In this document: piece by piece, positions 52,808 to 61,089 of the stretch
Position numbering within the stretch: the stretch's first letter is position 1
Layout of the letters: each line of letters begins with the position of its first letter
Source of the DNA: Caccocola sp964450835
GTDB lineage: Bacteria > Synergistota > Synergistia > Synergistales > Synergistaceae
Length of the DNA: 61,089 nucleotides
Assembly: GCA_964450835.1 (NCBI GenBank)
Contig: CAYVEQ010000005.1
Coordinates: 1 to 61,089 of the forward strand
Direction of reading: 5' to 3'
Translations under genes and position numbers: made by a program
The notes under the pieces: generated by a model
What the model was told of the DNA's origin: nothing
Database searches by the model: none
What the model saw: only the letters and a program-made list of their open reading frames with translations

Positions 52808-53785
52808 TCATACGGCGAAGTGGCAGGCCGCCCTGTGCCCCGGCGCTATCTCGCGGAGCGGGGGTTTCTCTTTCGCGCATATATCGCGGCACTCCGGGCA
52901 GCGGCTGTGGAAGGGACAGCCCGAAGGAAGATTGCTCGGGCTTGGAATTTCGCCTGCAAGAGGAGCCACCTTCTCGCCCGGTTTGAAATCGACCTTGAAT
53001 ATAGCGCGCATCAGAGCCTTTGAATAAGGGTGGCGCGCGTGTTCCGAAAGACGCCCCTGTTCTATCACCTCCACGATGTTGCCGAGGTACATGACTGCCA
53101 CATTGTCGCACATCACGTCCACAAGCCCGATGTCGTGGCATATGAATATGTAGCTTATGCCGCGTTCCTTCTGAAGTCTCGCGAGAAGCAGGCAGACCTT
53201 TTCCTGAACCGAGATGTCAAGAGCTGAAGTGGCCTCGTCGCATATAACAACCTCAGGCTCAAGCGAGAGAGCGCGCGCAATGCCGAGACGCTGGCGCTGT
53301 CCGCCGCTCATGCTGTGCGGGTATCTGTCCGCGAACTCCTCCGGCAGCTCCACCATCCGCAGCAGCTCCGCAGCTTTAGCCGCGCATTCGCTCTTCCTGA
53401 TGAGGCTGAAATTCAGCAGCGGTTCGCAGAGTATATCCCGCACCCTCATTTTCGGATTGAAGGCGGCCGCGGGGTCCTGGAAGACCATTTGTATCTTGCG
53501 CTTGTTCGCGCGGCGCTCCTCGCTGTTCTTAGCCTTCAGTAAGTCCCGCCCCTCGAAAATCACTTCGCCCGAAGTGGCCGGATGCAACTGAAGAATCGTG
53601 CGCACAAGCGTGGTTTTGCCGCAGCCGCTCTCGCCGATTATGCCCAGAGTTTCTCCCTCTATCGCGCGGAAGCTCACGTTGTCGCAGGCGGTCACATATC
53701 TGCCGCCCCCCACGGGAAATTTCTTCGTGAGATTTTTTACCTCCATTACGACGCGCCGTTCCCGCACGGCGTTACCTGTCGCCAT
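52808..53785 (-). CDS. Dpp/Opp-type ABC transporter ATPase (DppF-like)
   Basis: A 325-residue ATPase. Walker A GESGCGKTTLV, Q loop QMVFQDPAAAFNP, signature MSGGQRQRLGIARAL, Walker B VVICDEATSALD and the H-loop CHDIGLV. The C-terminal Cys-rich tail with SGCPFHSRCPECRDIC is typical of OppF/DppF and binds an iron-sulfur cluster in some homologues. ATG 53785 overlaps dppD by 14 bases; GGAGGCG precedes it. Confidence 0.95.
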   Translation of the reverse strand: MATGNAVRERRVVMEVKNLTKKFPVGGGRYVTACDNVSFRAIEGETLGIIGESGCGKTTLVRTILQLHPATSGEVIFEGRDLLKAKNSEERRANKRKIQMVFQDPAAAFNPKMRVRDILCEPLLNFSLIRKSECAAKAAELLRMVELPEEFADRYPHSMSGGQRQRLGIARALSLEPEVVICDEATSALDISVQEKVCLLLARLQKERGISYIFICHDIGLVDVMCDNVAVMYLGNIVEVIEQGRLSEHARHPYSKALMRAIFKVDFKPGEKVAPLAGEIPSPSNLPSGCPFHSRCPECRDICAKEKPPLREIAPGHRAACHFAV

Positions 53786-54566
53786 AGCGGACGCCTCCTA
53801 TCACCGGCACGGCCGAGAGCAGCCGCTTTGTGTAATCGTGGCGAGGGGAATGTATTACATCCTCGCGGGAGCCGCTCTCGACTGCCGCGCCGTCTTTCAT
53901 TACTATTATCTTATCGGACATGTACGAAGCGACGCCGAGATTATGCGTCACTATAATAACGGCGGCGCGGTACCTGTCGCGCACGTCCAGTATCTGCCGG
54001 ACTATCTGTGCCTGCGTCGTCACGTCAAGCGCGCTCGTCGGCTCGTCGGCAAGCAGCAGCTTCGGACTGAAAGTCATCGCCATCGCTATGCCGACGCGCT
54101 GGCGCATGCCGCCAGAAAGCTCAAAAGGATAGCGTTCCATTATATCGGCGGGCGCCGGGAGATTCACCGAAGCAAGCATCGACATGGCAAGCGAGACAGC
54201 GTCGCCCGCTGATTTCTCCGGCGCGTGTGTGCGTATGTAATCGACGAACTGCCCGCCGACTTTACGTATCGGGTTTATCATGTTGCCGCTGTCCTGAAAG
54301 ATCATCGACATCCCGCGTGCGCGCAGAGAGCGCCATTCATCAGGCGAGCCGGCGAGCACGTCGCGTCCGTCAAACTCCACCGTTCCCCCGGTAACGCGCC
54401 CGGCGCCCGGAAGGCAGCCCATGACGGCGCGTATTACAGTGGTCTTGCCGCTTCCGCTTTCGCCGACAATCGACAGAATCTCGCCGCGTTCGAGCGAGAG
54501 CGTGACATTCTTTACGGTTTCCCTTGCGCCGTAGCTGACGGTCAGGCCGTTTACTTCAAGAAGCAT
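53772..54566 (-). CDS. Dpp/Opp-type ABC transporter ATPase (DppD-like)
   Basis: A 264-residue ATPase. Walker A GESGSGKTTVIRA, Q loop MIFQDSGNMINP, signature LSGGMRQRVGIAMAM, Walker B LLLADEPTSALD. It is shorter than many DppD proteins and lacks the C-terminal Cys-rich extension. It forms the heterodimer with the DppF-like ATPase downstream. Confidence 0.95.
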   Translation of the reverse strand: MLLEVNGLTVSYGARETVKNVTLSLERGEILSIVGESGSGKTTVIRAVMGCLPGAGRVTGGTVEFDGRDVLAGSPDEWRSLRARGMSMIFQDSGNMINPIRKVGGQFVDYIRTHAPEKSAGDAVSLAMSMLASVNLPAPADIMERYPFELSGGMRQRVGIAMAMTFSPKLLLADEPTSALDVTTQAQIVRQILDVRDRYRAAVIIVTHNLGVASYMSDKIIVMKDGAAVESGSREDVIHSPRHDYTKRLLSAVPVIGGVRYGDR

Positions 54567-54584
54567 TTTCGCACTCTCCGGCCT

Positions 54585-56174
54585 TTAATTACCGGCCGCG
54601 GGCTTTATGTCTTTCGTAAGCCAGTAGTAGTCGCAGGGGAATATATCTGCGTTGGCGACGGCCTTGGTGCTTACCATGTTTGTCTCGGGGTAGCCGAAAA
54701 TCACTGTCGCGGCGTCGTCGAGGAGCGTCTGCTGCATTTTGATGACGATCTCGCGGCGCTTTGCCGGGTCGAACTCTACCGCGAGACTGTCGCTCAGCGC
54801 GTCGAACGCGGCGTTGCTGTACCCGCTCCCGTTCTCGGGGTTGCTGCCGTTCACGTTGGTCTTCCAGTAGAGGTTGATGTAAACTTCCGGGTCGCCGGCC
54901 TGAGCCGTCAGGATGTTGGAAATGCACAGGTCGTACTCGCCGCGTATGCCGATCCCGTCAAGGACGTTGTAATCCACGTTCTTCAGATTGACTTTTATTC
55001 CGACGTTTTTCGCGTCGGACTGCGTCGCCTCGGCAAAGAGCGGGAGCTCCGCGCGGCCGCTGTAAAATACGAAGTCGAGCTCGAGATTCTTCCCGTCCTT
55101 GTCAACATAGCCGTCGCCGTCGGTGTCTTTCCAGCCCGCCTCGGCGAGAAGGCTCTTTGAACGCTCAATGTCGAACGCGTTGGGGTCTTTGAATGTGTCA
55201 AAGCCGTAATCCATCGAAGGAGGAATCGCGGGGCCGCCGGGAACGAAAGTTCCTTTGAGCAGCACATTGCAGTATGTCTCGCGGTCAAGAGCGGAAATGA
55301 GAGCCTCGCGCACGCGTTTGTCGCTGAGCGGGCGTCCCTCCGCGCAGTTCAGGCGCGCGAGGACGCTGCGCAGAGACGCTATTTTGCTGATGTTGTATGT
55401 CTTTTCGTCTGAGAAGAGCGTAAGGTCGCCCGCGGCGATGTTTATCGCCATGTCGATCTCGCCTGACTGCAGGGCCATCGCGCGGGTGTTCGGGTCGTCT
55501 ATCGTCGGTATCTCGACGGTATCGTAAGGCACCTCGCCGTCCCAGTAGTTCGGGTTTCTGGCCATTAAGGCCTTGGCCTTGGTATATTCCTTCACCATAT
55601 AAGGCCCCGTGCATATCGGCCCTTCCTTCGCGTAGTCGCGGTCTTTGACATCAGTGTCGATGATTATGAAAAGTGGGTCTGCGAGCATCCCCGGAAGCGT
55701 CGGCACCGGGCGCTTTGTCTTTACGTAAAGGTTCTGCCCGTCGGCGCGGATTTCCTCGTACTCAAACATCGCTCTTGCGCGCGCGGCCTTCTCGAATGTG
55801 CGCTCGATAGTCTTTTTCGCGTCCTCGGCCGTCACCTGCCTGCCGTTTGAGAATTTCGCGCGCTCGTCGACAACGAAAGTCCACGTCAGACGGTCGTCGT
55901 TTATCTCCCAGCTCTTCGCGAGCCACGGTACGGCGTTCATTCTCCTGTCGAGCCTGACAAGGCATTCGCCGAGACCGTAGCGCATGACGACCCAGCCGAA
56001 ATAGTTGTCTGTAGTCTCAAGGCTGTCCGCGAAGTTGGTGACGCCGAAGCGCAGCGTGCCGCCGGAAGCGGCGGTCGTTTCCCCGTCGCCGCCTTTCTTG
56101 CCCGTGCCCATGAAAGCGAATGCAGCCGCCGCCACGATGACCGCGGCGATAATTATTTTCACGCTCTTACTCAT
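54585..56174 (-). CDS. Dpp/Nik-type substrate-binding protein (SBP_bac_5)
   Basis: A 529-residue family-5 binding protein. N-terminal signal segment (VKIIIAAVIVAAAAFAFMG) without a lipobox Cys, so probably not a lipoprotein. Conserved patterns: GLGECLVRLDRRMNAVPWLA, WEINDDRLTWTFVV, FSNGRQVTAEDAKK, YWDGEVPYDTVEIP and DEWL-like end. The family carries peptides, nickel chelates or other ligands. It is placed after the two permeases and before the ATPases. The operon is under a cobalamin riboswitch, which points to a cobalt-related ligand; the residue pattern does not decide it. Confidence 0.93.
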   Translation of the reverse strand: MSKSVKIIIAAVIVAAAAFAFMGTGKKGGDGETTAASGGTLRFGVTNFADSLETTDNYFGWVVMRYGLGECLVRLDRRMNAVPWLAKSWEINDDRLTWTFVVDERAKFSNGRQVTAEDAKKTIERTFEKAARARAMFEYEEIRADGQNLYVKTKRPVPTLPGMLADPLFIIIDTDVKDRDYAKEGPICTGPYMVKEYTKAKALMARNPNYWDGEVPYDTVEIPTIDDPNTRAMALQSGEIDMAINIAAGDLTLFSDEKTYNISKIASLRSVLARLNCAEGRPLSDKRVREALISALDRETYCNVLLKGTFVPGGPAIPPSMDYGFDTFKDPNAFDIERSKSLLAEAGWKDTDGDGYVDKDGKNLELDFVFYSGRAELPLFAEATQSDAKNVGIKVNLKNVDYNVLDGIGIRGEYDLCISNILTAQAGDPEVYINLYWKTNVNGSNPENGSGYSNAAFDALSDSLAVEFDPAKRREIVIKMQQTLLDDAATVIFGYPETNMVSTKAVANADIFPCDYYWLTKDIKPAAGN

Positions 56175-56231
56175 AATATATCTCTCCTTTGATTTGAAAA
56201 ATTTTCAGATTGGAAGGCTGGAGGCAGCTAT

Positions 56232-57062
56232 TTATCTCTCCTGCCTCGGGTCGAGAACGTCGCGCAGCGCGTCGCCCCAGAGGTTGAACGCCACGACCGT
56301 TATGAAAATAGCGAGGCCCGGGTAAATCATGAGCCACGGCGCCGTCTGCAGCTGCTGCCGTCCTTCGTTTAGCATAAGCCCCCACTCGGGCGCGGGCGGC
56401 TGAGAACCGAAGCCCAGGAAAGAAAGCCCAGCGAGCTCCATCATCATCGCGCCGATGTCGGAGGCGGCGGTAATCACCATGAGCGGCAGGATGTTCGGCA
56501 CAATATGCCGCGCCAATATACGCAGGGGTCTGCCGCCGTTTACGACCGCCGCTTCGACGAAATCACGTTCCTTGACTTTCAGCACCATACTTCGCGCGAG
56601 GCGGGCGTACTTCGTCCACGTTACGACAGTCAGAGCGATGATCGCGTTCACCAGGCTTCCGCCCAGTATGCCCGCGACCGCGATGGCGAGTATCACGCCG
56701 GGGAAGGAGATCATCATATCCGACAGACGCATTATGGCAGTGTCCGTTTTCCCGCCGAAATATCCGGCCACGACGCCGAGAGTCGTGCCGACGGTAAAAA
56801 CCGCCGCGACGAGCAGAAGCACGCTGCTTAGCGAATAGCTCGCGCCGAAGAGAACGCGGCTGAAGCAGTCGCGTCCGAGCTTGTCCGTACCGAAGAGATG
56901 TGCCGCCGACGGCGGAAGATAGGCGTTCTTCATCTCAGCCGAGAGGGGATCGTAGGGCGCGATAAGCGGCGCCGAGAGAGCGATAAGCGCGAGCAGCAGC
57001 ACAAAGGAGCTCGCGATGGCAAAAGCCCGGTTTGTCTTAAGTCCCGCAATAATTTTTCCCAT
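56232..57062 (-). CDS. Dpp-type ABC transporter permease (DppC-like)
   Basis: A 276-residue permease with about six membrane segments. N-terminal FAIASSFVLLLALIALSAPL, LFGTDKLGRDCFSRVLFGA and the EAA-like loop VVNGGRPLRILARHIVPNIL. It pairs with the DppB-like permease 3 bases upstream. Confidence 0.95.
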   Translation of the reverse strand: MGKIIAGLKTNRAFAIASSFVLLLALIALSAPLIAPYDPLSAEMKNAYLPPSAAHLFGTDKLGRDCFSRVLFGASYSLSSVLLLVAAVFTVGTTLGVVAGYFGGKTDTAIMRLSDMMISFPGVILAIAVAGILGGSLVNAIIALTVVTWTKYARLARSMVLKVKERDFVEAAVVNGGRPLRILARHIVPNILPLMVITAASDIGAMMMELAGLSFLGFGSQPPAPEWGLMLNEGRQQLQTAPWLMIYPGLAIFITVVAFNLWGDALRDVLDPRQER

Positions 57063-57065
57063 CTC

Positions 57066-58010
57066 TTATCTGCCTGCCTTTCTGAGACGCGGGTCAAGCC
57101 TGTTATAGGAAACGTCGATCACAAGGTTGATGACCATATACATGAGCGCTATCCAGAGCACGATGCCCTGCACGAGCTGGAAGTCGCGGTAGATTATCGA
57201 CTGCACGGCGAGGTAGCCGAGGCCGGGCCACGAAAAAACTATCTCGACGACCGCCGCGCCGCCGAGCAGATTGCCGAAGGAAAGGCCGAGCAGGGTGATA
57301 AGCGGCAGCATTGCGTTTGGAAGCGCCTCTTTCCAGAGAATGTGGCTGTTGCTCATACCGCGTGCCACGGCTCCCGTCACGTAATCCTGATTCAGCTCTT
57401 CAAGCACGGCGGCGCGCACCTGACGCGTGTATTTCGCGGCCATGACGATTCCGAGCGTCAGCGCCGGAAGCACAAGGTTCCTCAGGCTCACGGAGCCGCC
57501 GACAATCGGAAGCCAGCGCAGCTTGAGGCCGAAAATCCAAAGAAGCATAAGCCCCATCCAGAAATTCGGGACAGAAATACTGAGGAATGTCATCGCGCGC
57601 ACGATATAGTCCGCCGCGCCGTTGCGCCTGACGGCGGAATAAATTCCCAGCGGAACGGCAAGAGCGAGCATAAAGACAGTGGACGCGAGCGAAAGTATCA
57701 CAGTGGCCGGAAGGCATTGCATCAGCTCTTCGAGAACGGGCTTCTTCACCATGTACGAAAAGCCCAGATTGCCTCGCAGCGCGCGCCCGAGCCAGTCGAG
57801 ATACTGGAAGATGAAAGGCTTGTCGAGGCCGAGCTCGGCGCGCAGTGCGTCGATCTCCTGCCGGCTCACGACGGTGTCCTCGTTCCCCGCGATCATCTGC
57901 CGCACGGGGTCGCCCGGCGAGAGCATGACGAGCGCGAAAGTGATGAAGCTGATGCCCAGCAGGACGAGAATGATCTGCCCGATACGGTACATAAACTGCT
58001 TCTTTGACAC
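57066..58010 (-). CDS. Dpp-type ABC transporter permease (DppB-like)
   Basis: A 314-residue permease and first gene of the operon. N-terminal RIGQIILVLLGISFITFALV, LSPGDPVRQMIAG, and the EAA loop ARGMSNSHILWKEALPNAML. GTG 58010 follows GAGGAG. It lies directly behind the cobalamin riboswitch and its terminator, so the whole transporter is expected to be shut off when cobalamin is plentiful. Confidence 0.95.
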   Translation of the reverse strand: MSKKQFMYRIGQIILVLLGISFITFALVMLSPGDPVRQMIAGNEDTVVSRQEIDALRAELGLDKPFIFQYLDWLGRALRGNLGFSYMVKKPVLEELMQCLPATVILSLASTVFMLALAVPLGIYSAVRRNGAADYIVRAMTFLSISVPNFWMGLMLLWIFGLKLRWLPIVGGSVSLRNLVLPALTLGIVMAAKYTRQVRAAVLEELNQDYVTGAVARGMSNSHILWKEALPNAMLPLITLLGLSFGNLLGGAAVVEIVFSWPGLGYLAVQSIIYRDFQLVQGIVLWIALMYMVINLVIDVSYNRLDPRLRKAGR

Positions 58011-58024
58011 AATACCATCTCCTC

Positions 58025-58058
58025 AAAAAAAATCCCTTTCCGCGAATACGGAAAGGGA
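58025..58058 (-). terminator. Riboswitch-associated intrinsic terminator
   Basis: A 10-bp stem TCCCTTTCCG (58033-58042) with CGGAAAGGGA (58049-58058). On the minus strand it is followed by eight T (complement of 58025-58032). It lies between the aptamer and dppB, giving transcriptional control. Confidence 0.93.
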
Positions 58059-58059
58059 C

Positions 58060-58238
58060 ACAGGCCGCCAAGCATCCACATACTTCCCGTTAATCGCAGA
58101 AACGTATGCATCGTACCGAAAAGGCTGCGCTCTGGCTTAGCTTCGCTTGTTGCGAAAACATCACAGTTGCGTAACAGCCGCGGAATCTCACCGCGTTCCC
58201 TGATTTGCCTCTCGTTGACGAGAGCACCTCTCGGTCAG
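58060..58238 (-). promoter_or_regulatory. Cobalamin (B12) riboswitch
   Basis: On the minus strand the leader contains GAGAGGTGCTCTCG, then AATCAGGGAACGCGGTGAG and ATTCCGCGGCTGTTACGCAA with CTGTGA, and further AAGCCAGAG. These match the cobalamin riboswitch core, including the B12 box (GCTGTTACGCAACTGTGA; complement of about 58160-58180) and the GCCAG element (58131-58138). A terminator follows. In established cases ligand binding stops transcription of B12 synthesis, corrinoid or cobalt import genes. Confidence 0.9.
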
Positions 58239-58252
58239 ATTATATGTTCGGG

Positions 58253-58280
58253 ATTATAATACCGGGCGTGAAAATTTCAA
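58253..58280 (-). promoter_or_regulatory. Promoter of the riboswitch operon
   Basis: Minus strand: TTGAAA (complement of 58275-58280), a 16-base spacer and TATAAT (complement of 58253-58258), just upstream of the aptamer. Confidence 0.75.
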
Positions 58281-58330
58281 ATAGGCCGGCGAGTTTTCGT
58301 GTAAATTTTTATAAATTTGAGCGCCGGCTA

Positions 58331-58358
58331 TTTACAGCACTATATATAGTGTTATAAT
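58331..58358 (+). promoter_or_regulatory. nrdR-nrdD promoter
   Basis: TTTACA (58331-58336), a 16-base spacer and TATAAT (58353-58358). The spacer contains the first NrdR box. Confidence 0.75.
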
Positions 58359-58382
58359 CACTACGCAGTTCGCATATAGTGT
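58337..58382. promoter_or_regulatory. Tandem NrdR boxes
   Basis: Box 1 is GCACTATATATAGTGT (58337-58352), matching the NrdR consensus at nearly all positions. Box 2 is AGTTCGCATATAGTGT (58367-58382), whose right half is perfect. Their starts are 30 bases apart, about three helical turns, the usual arrangement for cooperative NrdR binding. They cover the promoter. Confidence 0.88.
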
Positions 58383-58396
58383 ACGGAGGTTATAAG

Positions 58397-58873
58397 ATGA
58401 GATGTCCCGTGTGCGGAGCGCCGGAGACCAGAGTCATAGAGACACGCAGCTCCGACGAAGGGCGGGTGAACCGCAGGAGGCGCGAGTGCCCGGAGTGTCA
58501 GAACAGGTTCACCACCTACGAGAGGCTTGAGGAAAAGAGTTTTTTATGGGTTATAAAAAAAGACGGGCGGCGCGAAGCCTTCGACAGAGAGAAACTCATT
58601 CGCGGCTTTCAGCACGCCTGCGAGAAACTTCCCGTCACGCTCGAAACGCTGGAGGCGGCGGCGGCGCGCATCGAGGAGGAGATACGCGCGACGGGGCAGG
58701 GCGAGGTGCCGACGGCGCAGCTCGGCGAGATGGCTTCCGACGAGCTGAAGAAAATAAACAAAGTCGCCTATGTGCGCTTCGCATCCGTTTACAGGGAATT
58801 TACCGACGTGTCGAACTTTACTCACGAAATAGCAAGACTTCTGGAAGACAAGGAGGCACACCGCAATGAATAA
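58397..58873 (+). CDS. nrdR: Transcriptional repressor NrdR
   Basis: A 158-residue NrdR, which represses ribonucleotide reductase genes when dATP is high. It has a zinc ribbon (CPVCG and CPECQNRFTTYERLEEK) and an ATP-cone (IKKDGRREAFDREKLIRGF). ATG 58397 follows ACGGAGG; the longer frame from 58379 starts before the ribosome site. It overlaps nrdD by 8 bases, and its own boxes lie upstream, so it is autoregulated. Confidence 0.97.
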   Translation: MRCPVCGAPETRVIETRSSDEGRVNRRRRECPECQNRFTTYERLEEKSFLWVIKKDGRREAFDREKLIRGFQHACEKLPVTLETLEAAAARIEEEIRATGQGEVPTAQLGEMASDELKKINKVAYVRFASVYREFTDVSNFTHEIARLLEDKEAHRNE

Positions 58874-60986
58874 CGAGATAAAAACATTCGGCCGTCAGGA
58901 GCGGCTTTTCAGCGGAAACGGGGAGTCGACGGATCTCGCCCTGATGGTGGATGCGCTCGCCCAGGAAGAGCGTTCGCCATGGGACGCGAGCCGCATCCGC
59001 GACGCGCTGATGGTCGAGGCGGGAACCGATCCCGCCACGGCCGAGAGCATAGCCCTCGAAGTCGAGGAGGATTTGCTGAAATACGGCCGCACTAACGTCA
59101 CTACCTCGATAATACGCGAGATGGTCAACGTCAAGCTCTTCCAGCGCGGCCTTGACGCGAAGCTCGCTGACCACTCGCGCATCGGCCTCCCGGTTCACGA
59201 CCTTGAGACGATGATGTTCAACAAAAACAAAGAAAACAGCAACACGACTCACAACCCGGAATCTATCAATCTCTCGATAGCGGAGATGGTGCTGAAGGAA
59301 TACGCGCTGACAAAAGTTTTCTCCCGCGATGTGGCGGACGCGCACTTGAAAGGCGACATTCACCTGCACGACCTCGGCATGGTGAACCGCCCCTACTGCT
59401 CGGGACAGAGCGTCGCGTACCCCGCGCGCTATGGTCTCAGCATCCCTTCGATAACCAGCGTCTCTAATCCCGCCAAGCACGCCGATGTGCTGCTGGCCCA
59501 TATGCTCAAGATGACCTCCGTGCTTCAGAACCACTTTGCGGGCGCGATAGGATGGGACGCGGTCAATATGTTCTTCGCGCCGTATACCGTCGGCTGGAGC
59601 GCAGGGCAATACCGCCAGCTCGCGCAGCAGATGATATTTGAATTCAACCAGCTTGCGGGAGGCCGCGGCGGGCAGGTGGCTTTCACGGACATCAACCTTT
59701 ACTACGAGATACCGAACCATTTCCGCGACGTGCCCGCGATAGGGCCGGGCGGCAAATTCACCGGAAAAACTTACGCAGATTACGATCGGGAGTCAAAAAT
59801 GTTCCTGCGCGCGCTCTTCGACGTCTACATGGGCGGAGATAGCCGCGGGCAGCCGTTCTTCTTCCCGAAGCCTCTGCTTCACATAACGGACTACTTCTTC
59901 AAAGAAGAGGGCTGGAAGGAGTTTCTTGACCTTGCCTGCACGCTCTCATCCGAAAAGGGAAACACATATTTCGTCTTCGACCGCGGGGGAGTGGCGAAGC
60001 TCTCAGAATGCTGCCGCCTCTCTTTCGAGCTGACCCCGGAAGACCTGAGCGAGGCAAAGCACCCGTGGAAAATGCGTTACTGCGCGCTCCAGAACGTTAC
60101 GCTGAATCTTCCGCGCGCGGCCTATAAAGCGGCGGGCGACGACGAGCTGCTCTTCGACATAATCGACGAGGAGATGGAGCTTGCCGTCAAGGCTCACCTG
60201 CAGAAGCGCGCCTTCATAAAAAGCATTCTTGACTTGGGCGACAAAGGGCCTCTTGCCGCTCTCTGCGTCTCGCACGACGACGAGCCATATCTCCGTATGC
60301 GCAAAGCGAGCCACCTGATAGGCATACTCGGCCTGAATGAGATGGTTGAGGCAATGACGGGCAGCCAGCTTCACGAAAGCGAAGAGGCGGCGAAACTGGG
60401 ACGCGCCGTCATACAGTACATGGATTTGAAATGCCAGCAGATGTCCGAGCGGCTTGGCCTCAAGATAGTGCTTGAACAGACGCCGGCGGAGAGCACCGCG
60501 CTTCGCTTCGCGAAGCTCGACTTGCGCGCCTATCCCGACATAGCGAAAAAATATGTCAAGGGCGACATAAAGAGCGGAGAAATCTACTACACCAACAGCA
60601 CGCACCTTAATTACAGCTTCGCGCAGGATCCGATTGACAAAGTAGTCCGCGAGGGCGAGCTGCACCCGATGATAAAGGCCGGTGCAATCACCCATGTCTG
60701 GATGGGAGAACACAAGCCTGACCCGAAAGCGCTCGCTTCGTTCGTAATCAATACCTTCCGCCATTCCGAGAACGCGCAGGTGGCTTTCAGTCCCGAATTT
60801 ACGATCTGCAACGAATGCAGCCACATGGAGCGCGGCCTGCATGACAGCTGCGCGCTCTGCGGCTCGGAGGACGTAGACGGAATCACGCGTGTCACGGGCT
60901 ATTTCACGCGCGTGTCGTCGTGGAACGCCGGCAAGCGCGGCGAGCTGAAAGACAGAGCGCGCACGCCGGTAAAGACTTCGGTCTGA
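58866..60986 (+). CDS. nrdD: Anaerobic (class III) ribonucleoside-triphosphate reductase
   Basis: A 706-residue glycyl-radical enzyme that reduces ribonucleoside triphosphates anaerobically. Hallmarks are GDIHLHDLGMVNRPYCSGQ, SVLQNHFAGAIGWDAVN, FNQLAGGRGGQVAFTDINLY, the zinc site CNECSHME and CALCGSEDVDG, and the C-terminal VTGYFTRVSSWNAGK with the radical Gly near residue 678. It needs an activase, nrdG, whose start follows. The ATP-cone of many NrdD proteins is not evident at the N-terminus, so activity control may rest on NrdR. Confidence 0.97.
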   Translation: MNNEIKTFGRQERLFSGNGESTDLALMVDALAQEERSPWDASRIRDALMVEAGTDPATAESIALEVEEDLLKYGRTNVTTSIIREMVNVKLFQRGLDAKLADHSRIGLPVHDLETMMFNKNKENSNTTHNPESINLSIAEMVLKEYALTKVFSRDVADAHLKGDIHLHDLGMVNRPYCSGQSVAYPARYGLSIPSITSVSNPAKHADVLLAHMLKMTSVLQNHFAGAIGWDAVNMFFAPYTVGWSAGQYRQLAQQMIFEFNQLAGGRGGQVAFTDINLYYEIPNHFRDVPAIGPGGKFTGKTYADYDRESKMFLRALFDVYMGGDSRGQPFFFPKPLLHITDYFFKEEGWKEFLDLACTLSSEKGNTYFVFDRGGVAKLSECCRLSFELTPEDLSEAKHPWKMRYCALQNVTLNLPRAAYKAAGDDELLFDIIDEEMELAVKAHLQKRAFIKSILDLGDKGPLAALCVSHDDEPYLRMRKASHLIGILGLNEMVEAMTGSQLHESEEAAKLGRAVIQYMDLKCQQMSERLGLKIVLEQTPAESTALRFAKLDLRAYPDIAKKYVKGDIKSGEIYYTNSTHLNYSFAQDPIDKVVREGELHPMIKAGAITHVWMGEHKPDPKALASFVINTFRHSENAQVAFSPEFTICNECSHMERGLHDSCALCGSEDVDGITRVTGYFTRVSSWNAGKRGELKDRARTPVKTSV

Positions 60987-60999
60987 TACCGTTGCCGGT

Positions 61000-61089
61000 A
61001 TGGAAGAGATCGCTTTCTCGGCGGGGGGATACCTCCCCGCCTCTTTTGTAGACTGGGAAGCTCACCTCGCCGCGGTGATATTCTCTCTC
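61000..61089 (+). CDS. nrdG: Anaerobic RNR activating protein, N-terminal fragment
   Basis: The first 30 codons of an NrdG/PflA-type radical SAM activase: MEEIAFSAGGYLPASFVDWE and then AAVIFSL, matching the start of such activases before the CxxxCxxC motif. It runs off the window end. It follows nrdD by 13 bases, as expected for the activase. Confidence 0.75.
   Translation, partial: MEEIAFSAGGYLPASFVDWEAHLAAVIFSL

Noticed and set aside
56898..58007. Open frame of 369 codons on the plus strand across the permease genes
   Set aside because: It is antisense to two well-supported membrane permeases; the product is charged, repetitive and without family features.

Overview
The window is a GC-rich bacterial scaffold from a draft assembly. 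It has five 100-N gaps (4080, 19833, 33034, 46084, 48352) and one 10-N gap (22495). Gene content suggests an anaerobic amino-acid-fermenting bacterium with Firmicutes-like housekeeping genes: selenocysteine-containing glycine reductase (grdE, grdB, grdX, trxA, grdA), a class III ribonucleotide reductase, Veg, a Bacillus-type PurR, HrcA/CIRCE control, and an EtfAB-linked 2-hydroxyacid dehydrogenase. Pseudopilin-like, serpin and peptide-transporter genes would fit Synergistota. That assignment is inference; no rRNA gene is present to confirm it.

Layout. 1-3.8 kb: an SDR end, then aldo/keto reductase (AKR) and flavodoxin genes alternating. 4.2-10.2 kb: rmuC, serpin, ferredoxin-nitroreductase, thioesterase, a pseudopilin-like gene broken by an in-frame UGA, an unknown protein and a C39-like peptidase. 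10.3-16.0 kb: glycine reductase genes on the minus strand with a divergent CdaR-type regulator. 16.4-22.3 kb: leuS, holA, a CAU tRNA, ferredoxin, purR, ispE, veg. 22.4-30.4 kb: a second, larger redox island led by a TetR gene. It holds three flavodoxin-type genes, two AKRs, a carboxymuconolactone decarboxylase-cupin fusion and a secreted SUMF1-flavodoxin-cyclophilin-like fusion. 30.6-40.1 kb: HicB-like protein, YbaK, lytic transglycosylase, citG, an overlapping XRE/ImmA/radical SAM/OYE run, an RpiR regulator, folK and folP. 40.5-45.4 kb: hrcA-grpE-dnaK-dnaJ with a perfect CIRCE. 45.7-51.7 kb: a zinc-ribbon protein, prmA, rsmE, then etfB-etfA-glcD on the minus strand. 52.0-58.3 kb: a Dpp/Opp-type ABC transporter operon preceded by a cobalamin riboswitch with its terminator. 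58.3 kb to the end: nrdR-nrdD-nrdG (partial) with tandem NrdR boxes.

How the genes fit together. Glycine reductase (GrdE/GrdB as protein B, GrdA as the selenoprotein carrier, Trx as reductant) would conserve energy from glycine. Protein C (GrdC/GrdD), thioredoxin reductase and the Sec machinery are not in this window. The two AKR/flavodoxin clusters look like one recurrent redox module of unknown substrate; several members carry signal peptides and so act outside the cytoplasm. The most interesting regulatory observation is the B12 riboswitch in front of a peptide/nickel-type importer, which suggests that the importer carries cobalt, a cobalt chelate, a corrinoid or a precursor.
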